A stretch of DNA of 64,000 bases from Thermodesulfovibrionia bacterium (GTDB taxonomy: Bacteria > Nitrospirota > Thermodesulfovibrionia > UBA6902): positions 1-64,000 of the forward strand of contig JAUSMY010000008.1 of the NCBI GenBank assembly GCA_030646035.1, in the 5' to 3' direction. Both the position numbers and the translations under genes were made by a program. Positions 26,452 to 35,375 of this stretch are shown in pieces. The notes under the pieces are model-generated. The model did not search any database. It was given only the letters and a program-made list of their open reading frames with translations, and had not been told where the DNA came from. Position 1 is the stretch's first letter; each line of letters opens with the position of its first letter.

Positions 26452-26488
26452 ACAAAATCCCTCCCCTTTTAACAGGGAGGGATTTTGT
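26452..26488 (+). terminator. Rho-independent terminator, 14-bp perfect stem
   Basis: ACAAAATCCCTCCC (26452-26465) pairs perfectly with GGGAGGGATTTTGT (26475-26488). Because the outer stem is A/T rich on both sides it can work for both strands, serving the DUF4139 gene (+) and the converging small gene (-). Confidence 0.88.
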
Positions 26489-26503
26489 GTTTGGATGATT
26501 ATT

Positions 26504-26824
26504 TTATTTATTTGTAACGGTAATCGATTGCGCCGCATTGCTTTCTCCGGCTTCCTTGTAGCTGGCTGTAATCTTGTCTCCGACCTTTATATCGTTGATT
26601 GATACGCCTTCATTACATTGTGCTACCTTTGTTTTATCATCAGTAGTTAAAATGATAACTGTGTCTTTCTTTTTTACTGTAACTGTGTTGTTAGCTGCGT
26701 TAACATCAGAAACACTTCCGGTAATCTGCCTTGCCCCTGAACTCTTTTTCTCAGAAGCATTAACTGAAACAACAAAAAACATGATTAAAACCATTGCTAA
26801 AAATACTGCTGTTATCTTTTTCAT
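26504..26824 (-). CDS. small exported beta-rich protein (possible DUF5666-like/OB-like)
   Basis: The protein has 106 residues. A signal peptide (about 1-23, ending VNASEK) precedes a domain with the pattern ITGSVSDVNAANNTVTVKKK, then INDIKVGDKITASYKE. This resembles small beta-barrel periplasmic proteins of the DUF5666 type, but the match is by feel only. AGGAGG upstream of the ATG supports the start. It converges on the DUF4139 gene across the shared terminator. Confidence 0.65.
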   Translation of the reverse strand: MKKITAVFLAMVLIMFFVVSVNASEKKSSGARQITGSVSDVNAANNTVTVKKKDTVIILTTDDKTKVAQCNEGVSINDIKVGDKITASYKEAGESNAAQSITVTNK

Positions 26825-26899
26825 CCTGTGTTGCCTCCTTTTGGGACTGTGTTAGTTCGTCTTAAAGACGAATGAAATTAGCATTAAACGAATCCGCGT

Positions 26900-27508
26900 T
26901 CACTTCCTTTTTATGATTCGATATATTGCTCTCCTTTTTAACCCGAACAATGTTGCGATGCCGCTGGAAAACAAGACAGCTGTGGAAGGTTCAGGCGCCA
27001 TTGAAGGCATAGAGTCGCCATCCCGTGCAGCCCAGGCATATCTGGTTAATCCTTTATCACTTACTCCCTGGGTGCCATATTTAAAGCTGTAACGCCATGC
27101 CTGAGAATTGTTTGCAGCATACTCAGTTGACGACCAGTACATGAATGGCTTTACATTTATAAAAGAGCCCGGAGAATCTGATGTGATACCGGCTGATACG
27201 TATAAATGCCCCATCTCACTGCTTGAACAACCTGAGCCTGAACAACTGTCTGAATCAGGAAGTCTCCAGTCGTCAAAACTTTGGAAGATAAGGGCTGCAG
27301 CCCAGGCATTGGCTTCCTCCCAGGTCATTGTTTGGCCTGAGTAATTGGCATCCTGCAGCCAGGTTATATTAAGCGTATCATCGTATATCAGGCCGTTCCC
27401 TCTGTCAATAAGAGATGCTTCAGATGAAGTGACAAAGACCAGGAATACCAATATCCCAGATAGAAATATAAATGGAATTCTTGTCTGCATAATATTTCTT
27501 ATTCTCAT
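26900..27508 (-). CDS. PEP-CTERM sorted DUF1566-like protein
   Basis: The protein has 202 residues. A signal peptide (about 8-31) is followed by a DUF1566/Lcl-like domain (GLIYDDTLNITWLQDANYSG; DWRLPDSDS; YWSSTEYA; AWAARDGD). The C-terminal sorting tail has PEPSTAVLF, a short hydrophobic stretch and the basic end LKRR. The tail marks the protein for exosortase processing to the surface; no exosortase gene is in the window. Start choice is uncertain between ATG 27508 and ATG 27490. It is 15 bases downstream of the propeller/TolC-like gene and probably co-transcribed. Confidence 0.85.
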   Translation of the reverse strand: MRIRNIMQTRIPFIFLSGILVFLVFVTSSEASLIDRGNGLIYDDTLNITWLQDANYSGQTMTWEEANAWAAALIFQSFDDWRLPDSDSCSGSGCSSSEMGHLYVSAGITSDSPGSFINVKPFMYWSSTEYAANNSQAWRYSFKYGTQGVSDKGLTRYAWAARDGDSMPSMAPEPSTAVLFSSGIATLFGLKRRAIYRIIKRK

Positions 27509-27523
27509 AGGCCAGTCTTTAGT

Positions 27524-29176
27524 TCATTCCTCATTTGATAGTTTATTTGACAGCGAATAACCGGTCATTGCGTTAATATCAGCCGTAAGTTCCTCAAGTC
27601 TAAGATCTTTTTCTATTTTCTCCTCTATTAATTCAGGAGGGTAAAGCAGTATTTCAATCTGGAGCCTGCGTCTTTCATAATAAAGCCTTGTGACATCATT
27701 CAGTACATCATCTCTAAGCTGTGTCATCAATCTTGATCTTGTATCTATCGATGTTTGGTCGCTGTTCCATATCAGATCCCCCAATTCCCAGGTCATTGAG
27801 ATCGACCACCCGTCATCTTTTCCATCTGTAACATCATCGTCTTTGTATTTCTCAGATGATGTGCTGTAAAAATATGTGCTGCTCTGCCAGTTTTTTCCTA
27901 TGCCATAATCTATCTTCAGGTCAGGAAGCCAGGCCTTTCTTGCTGCAGCATCACTCCATTTTCTTATCTTATCTGGATTTACCTCGGCATATTCGATTGC
28001 AGCTTTCTGAATATCTTCTATGCTCGGCTCATTATCAAAATAGGATAGATAGTTCTCTGCGATAAGGTTATTATCTTTATGAAATGAATGTGCTGGTTTG
28101 CGGACGGTCTTGTATACACCTTTATCAGTGGCTGCCCATAAGGTGACGGAATCTTTCATAGATGACGAGACAGTTGCCAGACGATTTATAGCAGTTGCCT
28201 TAATCCCTTTGTAAAGTTCTTCCCATCTGTCAGATTGTCTTGAGTATTTAAATACTCCTCTGTCAGTAGCAGAATATAGGATGTCTGTATCATCGGGATT
28301 AACAATAATGTGGTTTATGTTTCGGCTTAGCTGTCCGAAATCGCTAACATTACTCCAGGTCTCTCCTCTATCATCACTTTTTAACAATCCTTCAAAAGTA
28401 CCTATATAGATAACATTTATTTCATGAGTGCTAAGCGCTACTGATTTGATCAACATTGAATATAGAATATCTATATCGGTCGTATCATCTTGGTCTGATA
28501 ATTCAAGTTCGTCGCTGCTTTTTTCTGTGTAATAGCCGGTTCTGTAAATCAGAGCCCAGTTCATGCCGCTGTCTTCACTTCTGTATAGGTCATTCCCTGA
28601 TGCGGCATATATGATATTTGGATCAATATTATTAATAGAGATGATTGATACGCCATTTTTTGATGGCAATGATAGGATCTTCAACCAATCTTTCCCCTTA
28701 TTATCAGTCCTGAAAAGGCCTGCTTTAACCCCAATATAAATGATCTCATCATTATCAGGATGGACGGCAACTGATAACACTGCATTTTCAAGAGTTCCAC
28801 TTCCTTTAAATAATTCTTCCCAACTGTAACCTTCATCTTTACTTCTGTACAGTCCACCACTTGTTCCTATATAAACTATTTTCGGATCTTCAGAAGATAG
28901 CGTGACAGAGTTTATCGTATTGCCTGTTCCTTTGAACGATAATATCTCTTTCCAGTTCACCCCGCTGTCATAAGTTAAGTAAATCGTATCGTACGAACTA
29001 ACAAAGATTTTATTAGGATTGTCAGGTGTTATAGATATATTCAGAAGCTCAGTGTCTTTAATTCCATGGCTTGAGTATTCCCATATAAAATCAGAGGTTG
29101 TGTCATATCCAGAACCTGCAGAAGGCGACAAAACAATGAAAATAGATAGGATAATAAAAAGTATTATGTTAGCCAT
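27524..29176 (-). CDS. exported fusion: BNR/sortilin-like propeller plus C-terminal TolC-like helical part
   Basis: The protein has 550 residues. A signal peptide (about 1-21) is followed by BNR-type blades (about 25-370) with recurring Asp-box patterns such as LYRSEDSGMNW, LLKSDDRGETW and FKYSRQSDRW. The C-terminal 150 residues change character: WLPDLKIDYGIGKNWQSS, then DLIWNSDQTSIDTRSR and a long helix VTRLYYERRRLQIEILL. This resembles one half of an outer-membrane efflux (TolC-type) protomer. Function is unknown; the assignment of both halves is by pattern only. Confidence 0.65.
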   Translation of the reverse strand: MANIILFIILSIFIVLSPSAGSGYDTTSDFIWEYSSHGIKDTELLNISITPDNPNKIFVSSYDTIYLTYDSGVNWKEILSFKGTGNTINSVTLSSEDPKIVYIGTSGGLYRSKDEGYSWEELFKGSGTLENAVLSVAVHPDNDEIIYIGVKAGLFRTDNKGKDWLKILSLPSKNGVSIISINNIDPNIIYAASGNDLYRSEDSGMNWALIYRTGYYTEKSSDELELSDQDDTTDIDILYSMLIKSVALSTHEINVIYIGTFEGLLKSDDRGETWSNVSDFGQLSRNINHIIVNPDDTDILYSATDRGVFKYSRQSDRWEELYKGIKATAINRLATVSSSMKDSVTLWAATDKGVYKTVRKPAHSFHKDNNLIAENYLSYFDNEPSIEDIQKAAIEYAEVNPDKIRKWSDAAARKAWLPDLKIDYGIGKNWQSSTYFYSTSSEKYKDDDVTDGKDDGWSISMTWELGDLIWNSDQTSIDTRSRLMTQLRDDVLNDVTRLYYERRRLQIEILLYPPELIEEKIEKDLRLEELTADINAMTGYSLSNKLSNEE

Positions 29177-29231
29177 ATAGTAATAAATTCACACTTTCTT
29201 CACAAAAAAAACATACAATTAACACAAATCA

Positions 29232-29290
29232 TATTTGACTACTTGATTAATACAATACTATTTGACTTCTTACAATCAATTAAATTGATT
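29232..29290. promoter_or_regulatory. operator-like cluster: two TATTTGACT direct repeats and a 17-bp palindrome
   Basis: TATTTGACT occurs at 29232-29240 and 29259-29267, 27 bases apart. AATCAATT-A-AATTGATT (29274-29290) is a perfect palindrome. The cluster lies between the HTH gene and the upstream end of the propeller/TolC-like gene, so it could control that minus-strand operon. Confidence 0.45.
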
Positions 29291-29307
29291 ACTAAACCGT
29301 ATATTAA

Positions 29308-29508
29308 TCACGCGGCCTTTTCGCTGTCAGGCCACAGTTCTTCCACTTTTTTACCTAATTCTTTAGCTATTGCCCATTTGATGCGCTTTGATTCGCAGGC
29401 ACCTTTTATGACATTGCAAACGGCAACATTTGATACTCCCAGTTTTCTTGCTATGTCTGCCTGCTTTATGTCTTTCTGGATGAGTAGAATTTTTATTGTT
29501 TTTTTCAT
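29308..29508 (-). CDS. small helix-turn-helix DNA-binding protein
   Basis: The protein has 66 residues from the ATG at 29508 (MKKTIKILLIQKDIKQADIA); the frame runs up to 29532. The helix-turn-helix is IKQADIARKLGVSNVAVCNV. The ending KELGKKVEELWP resembles Ner/Nlp-type regulators of transposable phages and some Cro-like proteins. It is transcribed from a perfect consensus promoter and divergent from an S24-type repressor, so the pair looks like a cro/cI-like switch. Confidence 0.75.
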   Translation of the reverse strand: MKKTIKILLIQKDIKQADIARKLGVSNVAVCNVIKGACESKRIKWAIAKELGKKVEELWPDSEKAA

Positions 29509-29551
29509 GATTCCATTACCTTTAATTAACATAAATCATTTCAATGAAGAG

Positions 29552-29580
29552 ATTATAATCGTACAGACATAAATTGTCAA
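29552..29580 (-). promoter_or_regulatory. perfect consensus sigma70 promoter with overlapping palindrome
   Basis: On the minus strand, TTGACA (29580-29575) and TATAAT (29557-29552) are separated by exactly 17 bases. The -10 box lies in the perfect palindrome GATTATAATC (29551-29560), a likely operator for one of the two divergent regulators. Confidence 0.75.
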
Positions 29581-29593
29581 GTCAGATAATCAT

Positions 29594-30208
29594 ATGGGAA
29601 AAGAATTAGGTCAAAGAATGAAAATAGCCCGAAAGGGGATGAAGCTTACACAGGAGAAACTCGCCAAAAAATTAGGCATAGCTTATCCAACTCTGAACAA
29701 GTATGAAAATGGCCACAGAACTCCTGATGCTGAGCTTCTGTCAAAAATTTCAACCATTCTTGATTGTGACCCCGGCTGGCTTTTATCCGGAGGAGAGGCG
29801 AATATTGAGAATTTGCCTAAACCAAAAGGGATATCTGTCTTCAGGACCCCTGTGCTTAATAAGATATCTGCTGATTTTCCCAGGGACGCTTCAAAGGAGA
29901 TAGTAAGCTATATTTGTTTGCAGGATATCCCTGAGCATGCTTATTCTCTGATCATGAAGGGGGAAAGCATGTCTCCTACAATGCGGGAAGGCGATTATAT
30001 AATATTTTTGCCCGATGAGAAGATTCAGGATGGGGACGTTGTTGTGGTACTGAACGAATGGGGCGAATCCATGCTGAAAAGGTACAGAAAAAAAGAAGAA
30101 GAAATCTATCTTATAAGTGATAATGCTGAATATCCTAAGGTCAAACTTCAAAAAGAGTGCAGGATAGTCGGTAAAGTAGTCGGGGTTTTGAGAAGGATCA
30201 AGATTTAA
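29594..30208 (+). CDS. CI/LexA-type transcriptional repressor (HTH + S24 peptidase domain)
   Basis: The protein has 204 residues. The N-terminal HTH (about 5-60) contains MKLTQEKLAKKLGIAYPTLN. The C-terminal S24 domain (about 110-204) has the catalytic Ser in KGESMSPTMREGDYI and the Lys in ESMLKRYRKKEE. No Ala-Gly cleavage site is evident in the linker (KPKGISVFRTPVLNK), so RecA-stimulated self-cleavage is uncertain. It is divergent from the small HTH gene. No phage structural genes are near. Ribosome site is weak. Confidence 0.85.
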   Translation: MGKELGQRMKIARKGMKLTQEKLAKKLGIAYPTLNKYENGHRTPDAELLSKISTILDCDPGWLLSGGEANIENLPKPKGISVFRTPVLNKISADFPRDASKEIVSYICLQDIPEHAYSLIMKGESMSPTMREGDYIIFLPDEKIQDGDVVVVLNEWGESMLKRYRKKEEEIYLISDNAEYPKVKLQKECRIVGKVVGVLRRIKI

Positions 30209-30235
30209 TTATTTTATAGCTTTTATAGCACAAAA

Positions 30236-31117
30236 CTACATCACAATCTCTGTTCCGATACCTTCCTCTGTAAATATCTCCAGTAAAAGCGCGTGAGGCA
30301 GCCGGCCGTCAATTATGTGTGTCTTCTTGACCCCGCCGTCTAATGCAGTATGACATGCCTGAGTTTTTGGAAGCATGCCTCCCTTAATGATCTTTTTAGC
30401 AACAAGTGATTTTACTTTCTTTTTGTCCAAAGTTGAGATCAGCTTATTATCCTTGTCCAATACACCCTCGGTATCTGTTAGCAGGATCAGCTTTTCCGCC
30501 TTCAAGGCCGCAGCAATCATCCCGGCGACATAATCAGCATTGATATTCAGTGTCTCGTTTTTGTGTCCTGCGCTGATGGGCGCAATGACAGGTATAAAGC
30601 TGTCCCTTTCCATAGACAAAAGTATCTTCGGGTTGACCATCTCAACCTCACCGACAAGCCCGATATCGATAATCTCAGAAACTCCAGTTTCAGGCGATAT
30701 TTTTTTAATGATCTTCTTTTTTGCCTTAATGAGATTCCCGTCTTTACCGCTTAAACCGATCGCATTGCCGCCATGACTGTTTATTAGAGTGACGATCTGT
30801 TTGTTTATCAGCCCGCCCAACACCATCTCTACAATATCTATAGTTTCTTCATCAGTGACCCGCTGTCCCTGAATAAATGAGGGTTCCTTGCCCATCTTCT
30901 TCATGATGCTGTTTATCTTCGGCCCGCCGCCATGTACAATGACAGTCCGTATGCCTATGAAGTTCATAAGAACGATATCCTGGGCAAATGCGTCCTTCAG
31001 CTTTTCATCCACCATCGCAGCGCCGCCGTATTTTATAACAAAAGTCTTTCCGTAAAACTTCTTTATATACGGCAGGGATTCGATAAGTATGTTTGCTTTA
31101 TCAATAAGTTTTTTCAT
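30236..31117 (-). CDS. argB: acetylglutamate kinase
   Basis: This is the second step of arginine synthesis, phosphorylating N-acetylglutamate. The protein has 293 residues. KYGGAAM (residues 29-35), VIVHGGGPKINSIMKKMG, the acetylglutamate-binding NADYVAGMIAAALKAEK and LTDTEGVLD are all present. The C-terminal end (HIIDGRLPHALLLEIFTEEG) is typical. It is the last gene of the amidase-to-argB minus-strand run and converges on the S24 repressor gene with only 27 bases between. Confidence 0.96.
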   Translation of the reverse strand: MKKLIDKANILIESLPYIKKFYGKTFVIKYGGAAMVDEKLKDAFAQDIVLMNFIGIRTVIVHGGGPKINSIMKKMGKEPSFIQGQRVTDEETIDIVEMVLGGLINKQIVTLINSHGGNAIGLSGKDGNLIKAKKKIIKKISPETGVSEIIDIGLVGEVEMVNPKILLSMERDSFIPVIAPISAGHKNETLNINADYVAGMIAAALKAEKLILLTDTEGVLDKDNKLISTLDKKKVKSLVAKKIIKGGMLPKTQACHTALDGGVKKTHIIDGRLPHALLLEIFTEEGIGTEIVM

Positions 31118-31157
31118 AATGTTTCCTCAGATTATGTTCATTATACCAGACATTTAT

Positions 31158-31949
31158 TTAAGATGTCCTTCCAAGAAGTTCATTGATCTTTGCCCTTATG
31201 TCATGAGACTTCATAAAAGCAGAGCCTATAAGCATCGCATCTGCCTTGCTTCTTTCAAGAGATTCGACATCAGCCCTCGTCTCAATGCCGCTCTCGCTGA
31301 TAATGATCTTATCATCAGGAATATCTTTAAGAATATCAAAAGTAGTATTTAGGTCTATATCCAATGTCTTTAAGTTTCTGTTGTTAATACCTATGATCTC
31401 AGACTTGCAATACAGAGCTGTGTCCAATTCCTTATAGTCATGCACTTCAACGAGACAATCCAAAGAGAGCTCTTTTGCAAGTCCCATAAGATCCTGAAGC
31501 TGAGATCTTTCGAGCGCCGCAGCTATAAGCAGTATTGCATCTGCACCGTATGCCTTTGCCTCGTAAATCTGATAATCATCAAAAATGAAATCTTTTCTAA
31601 GCAGCGGCTTGTCTGTCTCTTGCCTGACGCTCTTCAGGTAATCTATCTTACCCTGAAAATAACGTTCTTCAGTAAGCACAGAGATAGCAGCTACATCATT
31701 CATATCGTAAACAGAGATGATCCCATGAAGATCAAAATCTTCCCTTATAAGCCCTTTTGACGGTGATGCCTTCTTTATCTCAGCTATCAGATTCACAAGG
31801 CCGCCATTCTTCCGCTTAACAGCAGACTTGAAAGACCTTGTCTTCCTGAAATCATTCGCAATGGCCTTAAGCTCTGCCATAGGAACGGCTCGCTTTGTCG
31901 CCTTTAGTTCCTCGGCCTTATATCTGAGAATTTCTTTAAGTATGCTCAT
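31158..31949 (-). CDS. trpC: indole-3-glycerol phosphate synthase
   Basis: This TIM-barrel enzyme of tryptophan synthesis has 263 residues. It carries LIAEIKKASPSKGLIREDF (catalytic Lys), LLRKDFIFDDYQIYEA, LVEVHDYKELD, IIGINNRNLKT and ISESGI. It is the only trp gene here. It sits between purE and argB in a mixed biosynthetic operon. Confidence 0.96.
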   Translation of the reverse strand: MSILKEILRYKAEELKATKRAVPMAELKAIANDFRKTRSFKSAVKRKNGGLVNLIAEIKKASPSKGLIREDFDLHGIISVYDMNDVAAISVLTEERYFQGKIDYLKSVRQETDKPLLRKDFIFDDYQIYEAKAYGADAILLIAAALERSQLQDLMGLAKELSLDCLVEVHDYKELDTALYCKSEIIGINNRNLKTLDIDLNTTFDILKDIPDDKIIISESGIETRADVESLERSKADAMLIGSAFMKSHDIRAKINELLGRTS

Positions 31950-31955
31950 TACAAA

Positions 31956-32450
31956 TTACTTTCTCTCGACCTTCTTTGCCTTTTTTAAAACCTCTTTTAC
32001 CATCTTCTTTTTGTAGGCCTTAAGCGCTTTGGCCAGGCCGGCGTTATTGAACTGCATTATCTGGGCAGCAAAGATGGCGGCGTTCGTAGCGCCTGCACTT
32101 CCTAACGCCATCGTAGCAACGGGAATGCCTGGAGGCATCTGGACAGTTGAGTAGAGGGCATCAACGCCTTTAAGCGGTGAAGAGTCTATCGGCACGCCAA
32201 TAACAGGGAGCGTTGTATGAGCCGCTATGACACCGGCAAGATGCGCTGCGCTGCCCGCACCTGCTATTATCACTTCTATGCCATTGCCTTCTGCTTCAAC
32301 AGCCAGCTTTACCGCCCGCTCAGGTGTCCTGTGCGCGGATGCGACAGTCATCTTAAAAGATATCTTGAATTCCCTTAAGAGCTTGGCTGCCCTCTCCATT
32401 ACCGGCAGGTCGGAATCACTTCCCATGATTATCAATACTTTTTCTTTCAT
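31956..32450 (-). CDS. purE: N5-carboxyaminoimidazole ribonucleotide mutase
   Basis: This purine-synthesis enzyme moves the carboxyl group from N5-CAIR to CAIR. The protein has 164 residues with IIMGSDSDLPVMERAAKLL, SAHRTPERA and AGAGSAAHLAGVIAAHTTLPVIGVP (split for length: AGAGSAAHLAG / VIAAHTTLPVIGVP). This is the class I PurE pattern. No purK is visible in the window. It lies directly after purD. Confidence 0.95.
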   Translation of the reverse strand: MKEKVLIIMGSDSDLPVMERAAKLLREFKISFKMTVASAHRTPERAVKLAVEAEGNGIEVIIAGAGSAAHLAGVIAAHTTLPVIGVPIDSSPLKGVDALYSTVQMPPGIPVATMALGSAGATNAAIFAAQIMQFNNAGLAKALKAYKKKMVKEVLKKAKKVERK

Positions 32451-32467
32451 ATCTGGTCTCCTGTCTA

Positions 32468-33742
32468 TTATCTGTTTATCGCCTTATCACCTATATCTTT
32501 TCTGTAGTGCATGCCTTCAAAATCGATAGCCTCTACCGCTCTGTAAGCATTCTCCTTTGCGCTCTGAATGTCACTGCCGAGCGCTGTCACACCAAGTACC
32601 CTGCCGCCTGATGTAATTATATCACCTTTATCATTACGGCTGGTGCCGGAATGAAAGACAAAGACATCATCACGCCCCTTTAAGGAATCAAGGCCGTTTA
32701 TCACCCTGCCCTTCACATATGAATCAGGATAACCCTTGGCAGAGAGCACCACGCATATAGATGTATCATCCTTCCATGAAATATCTATCTCATTGAGCCT
32801 GCCCTGTGCAGTCGCCTTCATCAGATCATAAAGATCAGTCTCGAGTCGCATAAGTATCGGCTGTGCCTCAGGGTCTCCGAAACGGCAGTTATACTCAAGC
32901 ACATAAGGCTTCCCGTCGCACACCATTATCCCGGCATACAGAACGCCCCTGTAATTTATCTCTTCCCTTATGAGCCCTTCCATGAACGGAGCCATCACTG
33001 TATCCATGATCTGCTTCTGAAGCTCTTCTGTCACTACAGGCGCGGGGCTGTATGCGCCCATGCCGCCTGTATTAGGCCCTGCGTCATTATCAAATATTCT
33101 CTTGTGGTCCTGCGAAGAGGCAAGCGGAAGAATGTTCTTGCCGTCTATTAAGACCATGAAAGATGCCTCTTCACCTCTTAAACATTGCTCAATAATTACC
33201 CTGTTGCCTGCCTTGCCGAACTTCCTGTCAAAGATGATCATCTTTAACGCATCCATGGCTTCATTGACCGTCTCTGCTATGATAACGCCTTTGCCTGCGG
33301 CAAGGCCGTCGGCCTTGATAACCAGCGGTGCGCCTTTCAATCTTACATAGTCTTCTGCTTCTGTCAGAGTTGTGAATGTCTTGTATTCAGCAGTCGGTAT
33401 CCCGTACTTGAGCATGAAGTCCTTTGCAAAGACCTTGCTCCCTTCAAACTGTGACGCCTTTTTATTGGTGCCGAAGATCAGCCTTCCCTCTTTCTCAAAA
33501 GCATCCACTATCCCTTTTGTAAGCGGATCTTCAGGACCTACAACTGTGAGGTCAATGCCTTCATATTTCACAAAGTTAAGGAGCGAGTCAATGTCATCAG
33601 CTTTTATATTTATACACTTTGCCTGCTGAGCTATCCCTGCATTGCCCGGGGCGCAGAATATTTTATCCACTCTTGTGCTCTGTTTAAGCTTCCAGACAAG
33701 GGCGTGCTCCCTGCCGCCGCTTCCTACTACAAGAACCTTCAA
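32468..33742 (-). CDS. purD: phosphoribosylamine--glycine ligase
   Basis: This ATP-grasp enzyme of purine synthesis has 424 residues. The N-terminal VLVVGSGGREHALVWKL, ATP-grasp blocks (PLVIKADGLAAGKGV; GEEASFMVLIDG) and the signature RFGDPEAQPILMRLETDL are present. It lies between purH and purE, all minus strand, so one purine sub-operon. Confidence 0.96.
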   Translation of the reverse strand: MKVLVVGSGGREHALVWKLKQSTRVDKIFCAPGNAGIAQQAKCINIKADDIDSLLNFVKYEGIDLTVVGPEDPLTKGIVDAFEKEGRLIFGTNKKASQFEGSKVFAKDFMLKYGIPTAEYKTFTTLTEAEDYVRLKGAPLVIKADGLAAGKGVIIAETVNEAMDALKMIIFDRKFGKAGNRVIIEQCLRGEEASFMVLIDGKNILPLASSQDHKRIFDNDAGPNTGGMGAYSPAPVVTEELQKQIMDTVMAPFMEGLIREEINYRGVLYAGIMVCDGKPYVLEYNCRFGDPEAQPILMRLETDLYDLMKATAQGRLNEIDISWKDDTSICVVLSAKGYPDSYVKGRVINGLDSLKGRDDVFVFHSGTSRNDKGDIITSGGRVLGVTALGSDIQSAKENAYRAVEAIDFEGMHYRKDIGDKAINR

Positions 33743-33771
33743 ATTATTGCCTCCTAAACAGAAAAAATATG

Positions 33772-35334
33772 TTAATGCCTGAAATGCCTCATGCCTGTAA
33801 ATATCATAGCCACATTATGCTCATCAGCCGCGGCAATCGTCTCGCTGTCCTTTATCGAACCGCCCGGCTGTATGATCGAGGTCGCACCCGCCATAGCTAC
33901 AACCTCAATGCCGTCTCTGGCAGGAAAGAACGCATCAGACGCAACAGCAGAACCTTTAAGAGATACATTGTAATTGCCGGCCTTCATGGCAGCAAGCCTT
34001 GCAGAATCAACCCTGCTTGTCTGGCCGCAGCCTATGCCGAGGGTCTGATCCTTTGATGCGTAAATTATCGCATTGGACTTCATATGCTTGCAGACCCTCC
34101 ATGCAAATGCCATTGCCGCATACTCTTCATCAGTCGGCGCCCTCTTTGTGACGACCTTGCAGGACTTCAGCTCATTTATCATGCCGTTGTCCTTCTCCTG
34201 AAGAAGCAGCCCGCCCTGTATCTTTCTCATCTCAAAGCCGGTGACATCCTTTGATATGTCAAGCTCAAGAAGCCTGATATTCGGCTTTGTGCTTATTAGT
34301 TTCAATGCCGCATCATCAAAGCCCGGAGCAATGATTATCTCGATAAAGAGGTTGAGTATCTCTTTTGCCGTTGCCTCGTCAACTTTTTTGTTCAGCGATA
34401 TTACGCCTCCGAATGCTGAAACAGGGTCTGTCTCAAATGCCTTTCTATACGCCTCGCTCAGCGTGTCAGCAGATGCAACTCCGCAGGGATTATTGTGCTT
34501 AACTATGACAGCAGTCGGCCGTTCATTAAACTCCTTTGCAAGGTCTATGACCGCGCTTGAATCAAGATAATTGTTGAAGGACATCTCCTTGCCCTGAAGT
34601 ATCTTTGCGTCAACAAGCGAAAGCCCGCTGTAAAGCGGCTCCTTGTAAACAGCCGCCTTCTGATGCGGGTTCTCTCCGTATCTCACATCAGATATCTTTC
34701 TGTAGCTCTTGTTGAAATTCTGCGGGAATGTCTCAGTTTGTTCGCCCTGACTGTTAAGGTAATTGGATATGAGCGTGTCATACTGAGCTGTATGTGAAAA
34801 AACTTTTTTGGCAAGATAGAATTTAGTTTCATAACTTACCTCTCCGTTGCCTGACTTCATCTCATCAAGCACCTTTGCGTAATCAGCCGGGTCAACTATA
34901 ACAGCCACATCCCTGAAATTCTTTGAAGCCGCCCTTATCATCGTGGGCCCGCCAATGTCTATATTCTCGATTGCGGTCTCAAGTGAAACTCCGGGTTTTG
35001 ACACCGTCTGTTCAAAGGGATAGAGGTTGACAACGACCATGTCTATGGATGAGATGCCGTGCTTCTCGATCTCTTCCTTGTCCTTTGCATTATCCCTTCT
35101 CCAGAGCAGTCCGCCATGTATCTTCGGATGGAGCGTCTTGAGCCTGCCGTCCATCATCTCAGGAAATCCCGTATGCTCGGAAACATCCTTTACCTTTACC
35201 CCTGCGTCCTTTAAAGTTTTTGCAGTACCGCCTGTTGAGAGTATCTCAACCCCGCGCGTGCTTAACTCCTTTGCAAATTCAACAATGCCGTTCTTGTCTG
35301 AGACGCTTAAAAGCGCCCTCTTGATCGCTGCCAT
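33772..35334 (-). CDS. purH: bifunctional AICAR transformylase / IMP cyclohydrolase
   Basis: The protein has 520 residues and performs the last two steps of IMP synthesis. The N-terminal cyclohydrolase (MGS-like) domain has [15 protein letters not shown] and [16 protein letters not shown]. The C-terminal transformylase has [14 protein letters not shown] and [14 protein letters not shown]. It is complete in length. It is followed by purD 29 bases later. Confidence 0.97.
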   Translation of the reverse strand: MAAIKRALLSVSDKNGIVEFAKELSTRGVEILSTGGTAKTLKDAGVKVKDVSEHTGFPEMMDGRLKTLHPKIHGGLLWRRDNAKDKEEIEKHGISSIDMVVVNLYPFEQTVSKPGVSLETAIENIDIGGPTMIRAASKNFRDVAVIVDPADYAKVLDEMKSGNGEVSYETKFYLAKKVFSHTAQYDTLISNYLNSQGEQTETFPQNFNKSYRKISDVRYGENPHQKAAVYKEPLYSGLSLVDAKILQGKEMSFNNYLDSSAVIDLAKEFNERPTAVIVKHNNPCGVASADTLSEAYRKAFETDPVSAFGGVISLNKKVDEATAKEILNLFIEIIIAPGFDDAALKLISTKPNIRLLELDISKDVTGFEMRKIQGGLLLQEKDNGMINELKSCKVVTKRAPTDEEYAAMAFAWRVCKHMKSNAIIYASKDQTLGIGCGQTSRVDSARLAAMKAGNYNVSLKGSAVASDAFFPARDGIEVVAMAGATSIIQPGGSIKDSETIAAADEHNVAMIFTGMRHFRH

Positions 35335-35375
35335 TTCTCCTCCGTGTTTTTATTTATAGTTTGATTTTTAATTCT

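Noticed and set aside
29594-30208. Calling the S24 repressor LexA
   Set aside because: The linker has no clear Ala-Gly cleavage site and the HTH is of Cro/CI type, so a phage-like repressor is the safer call.
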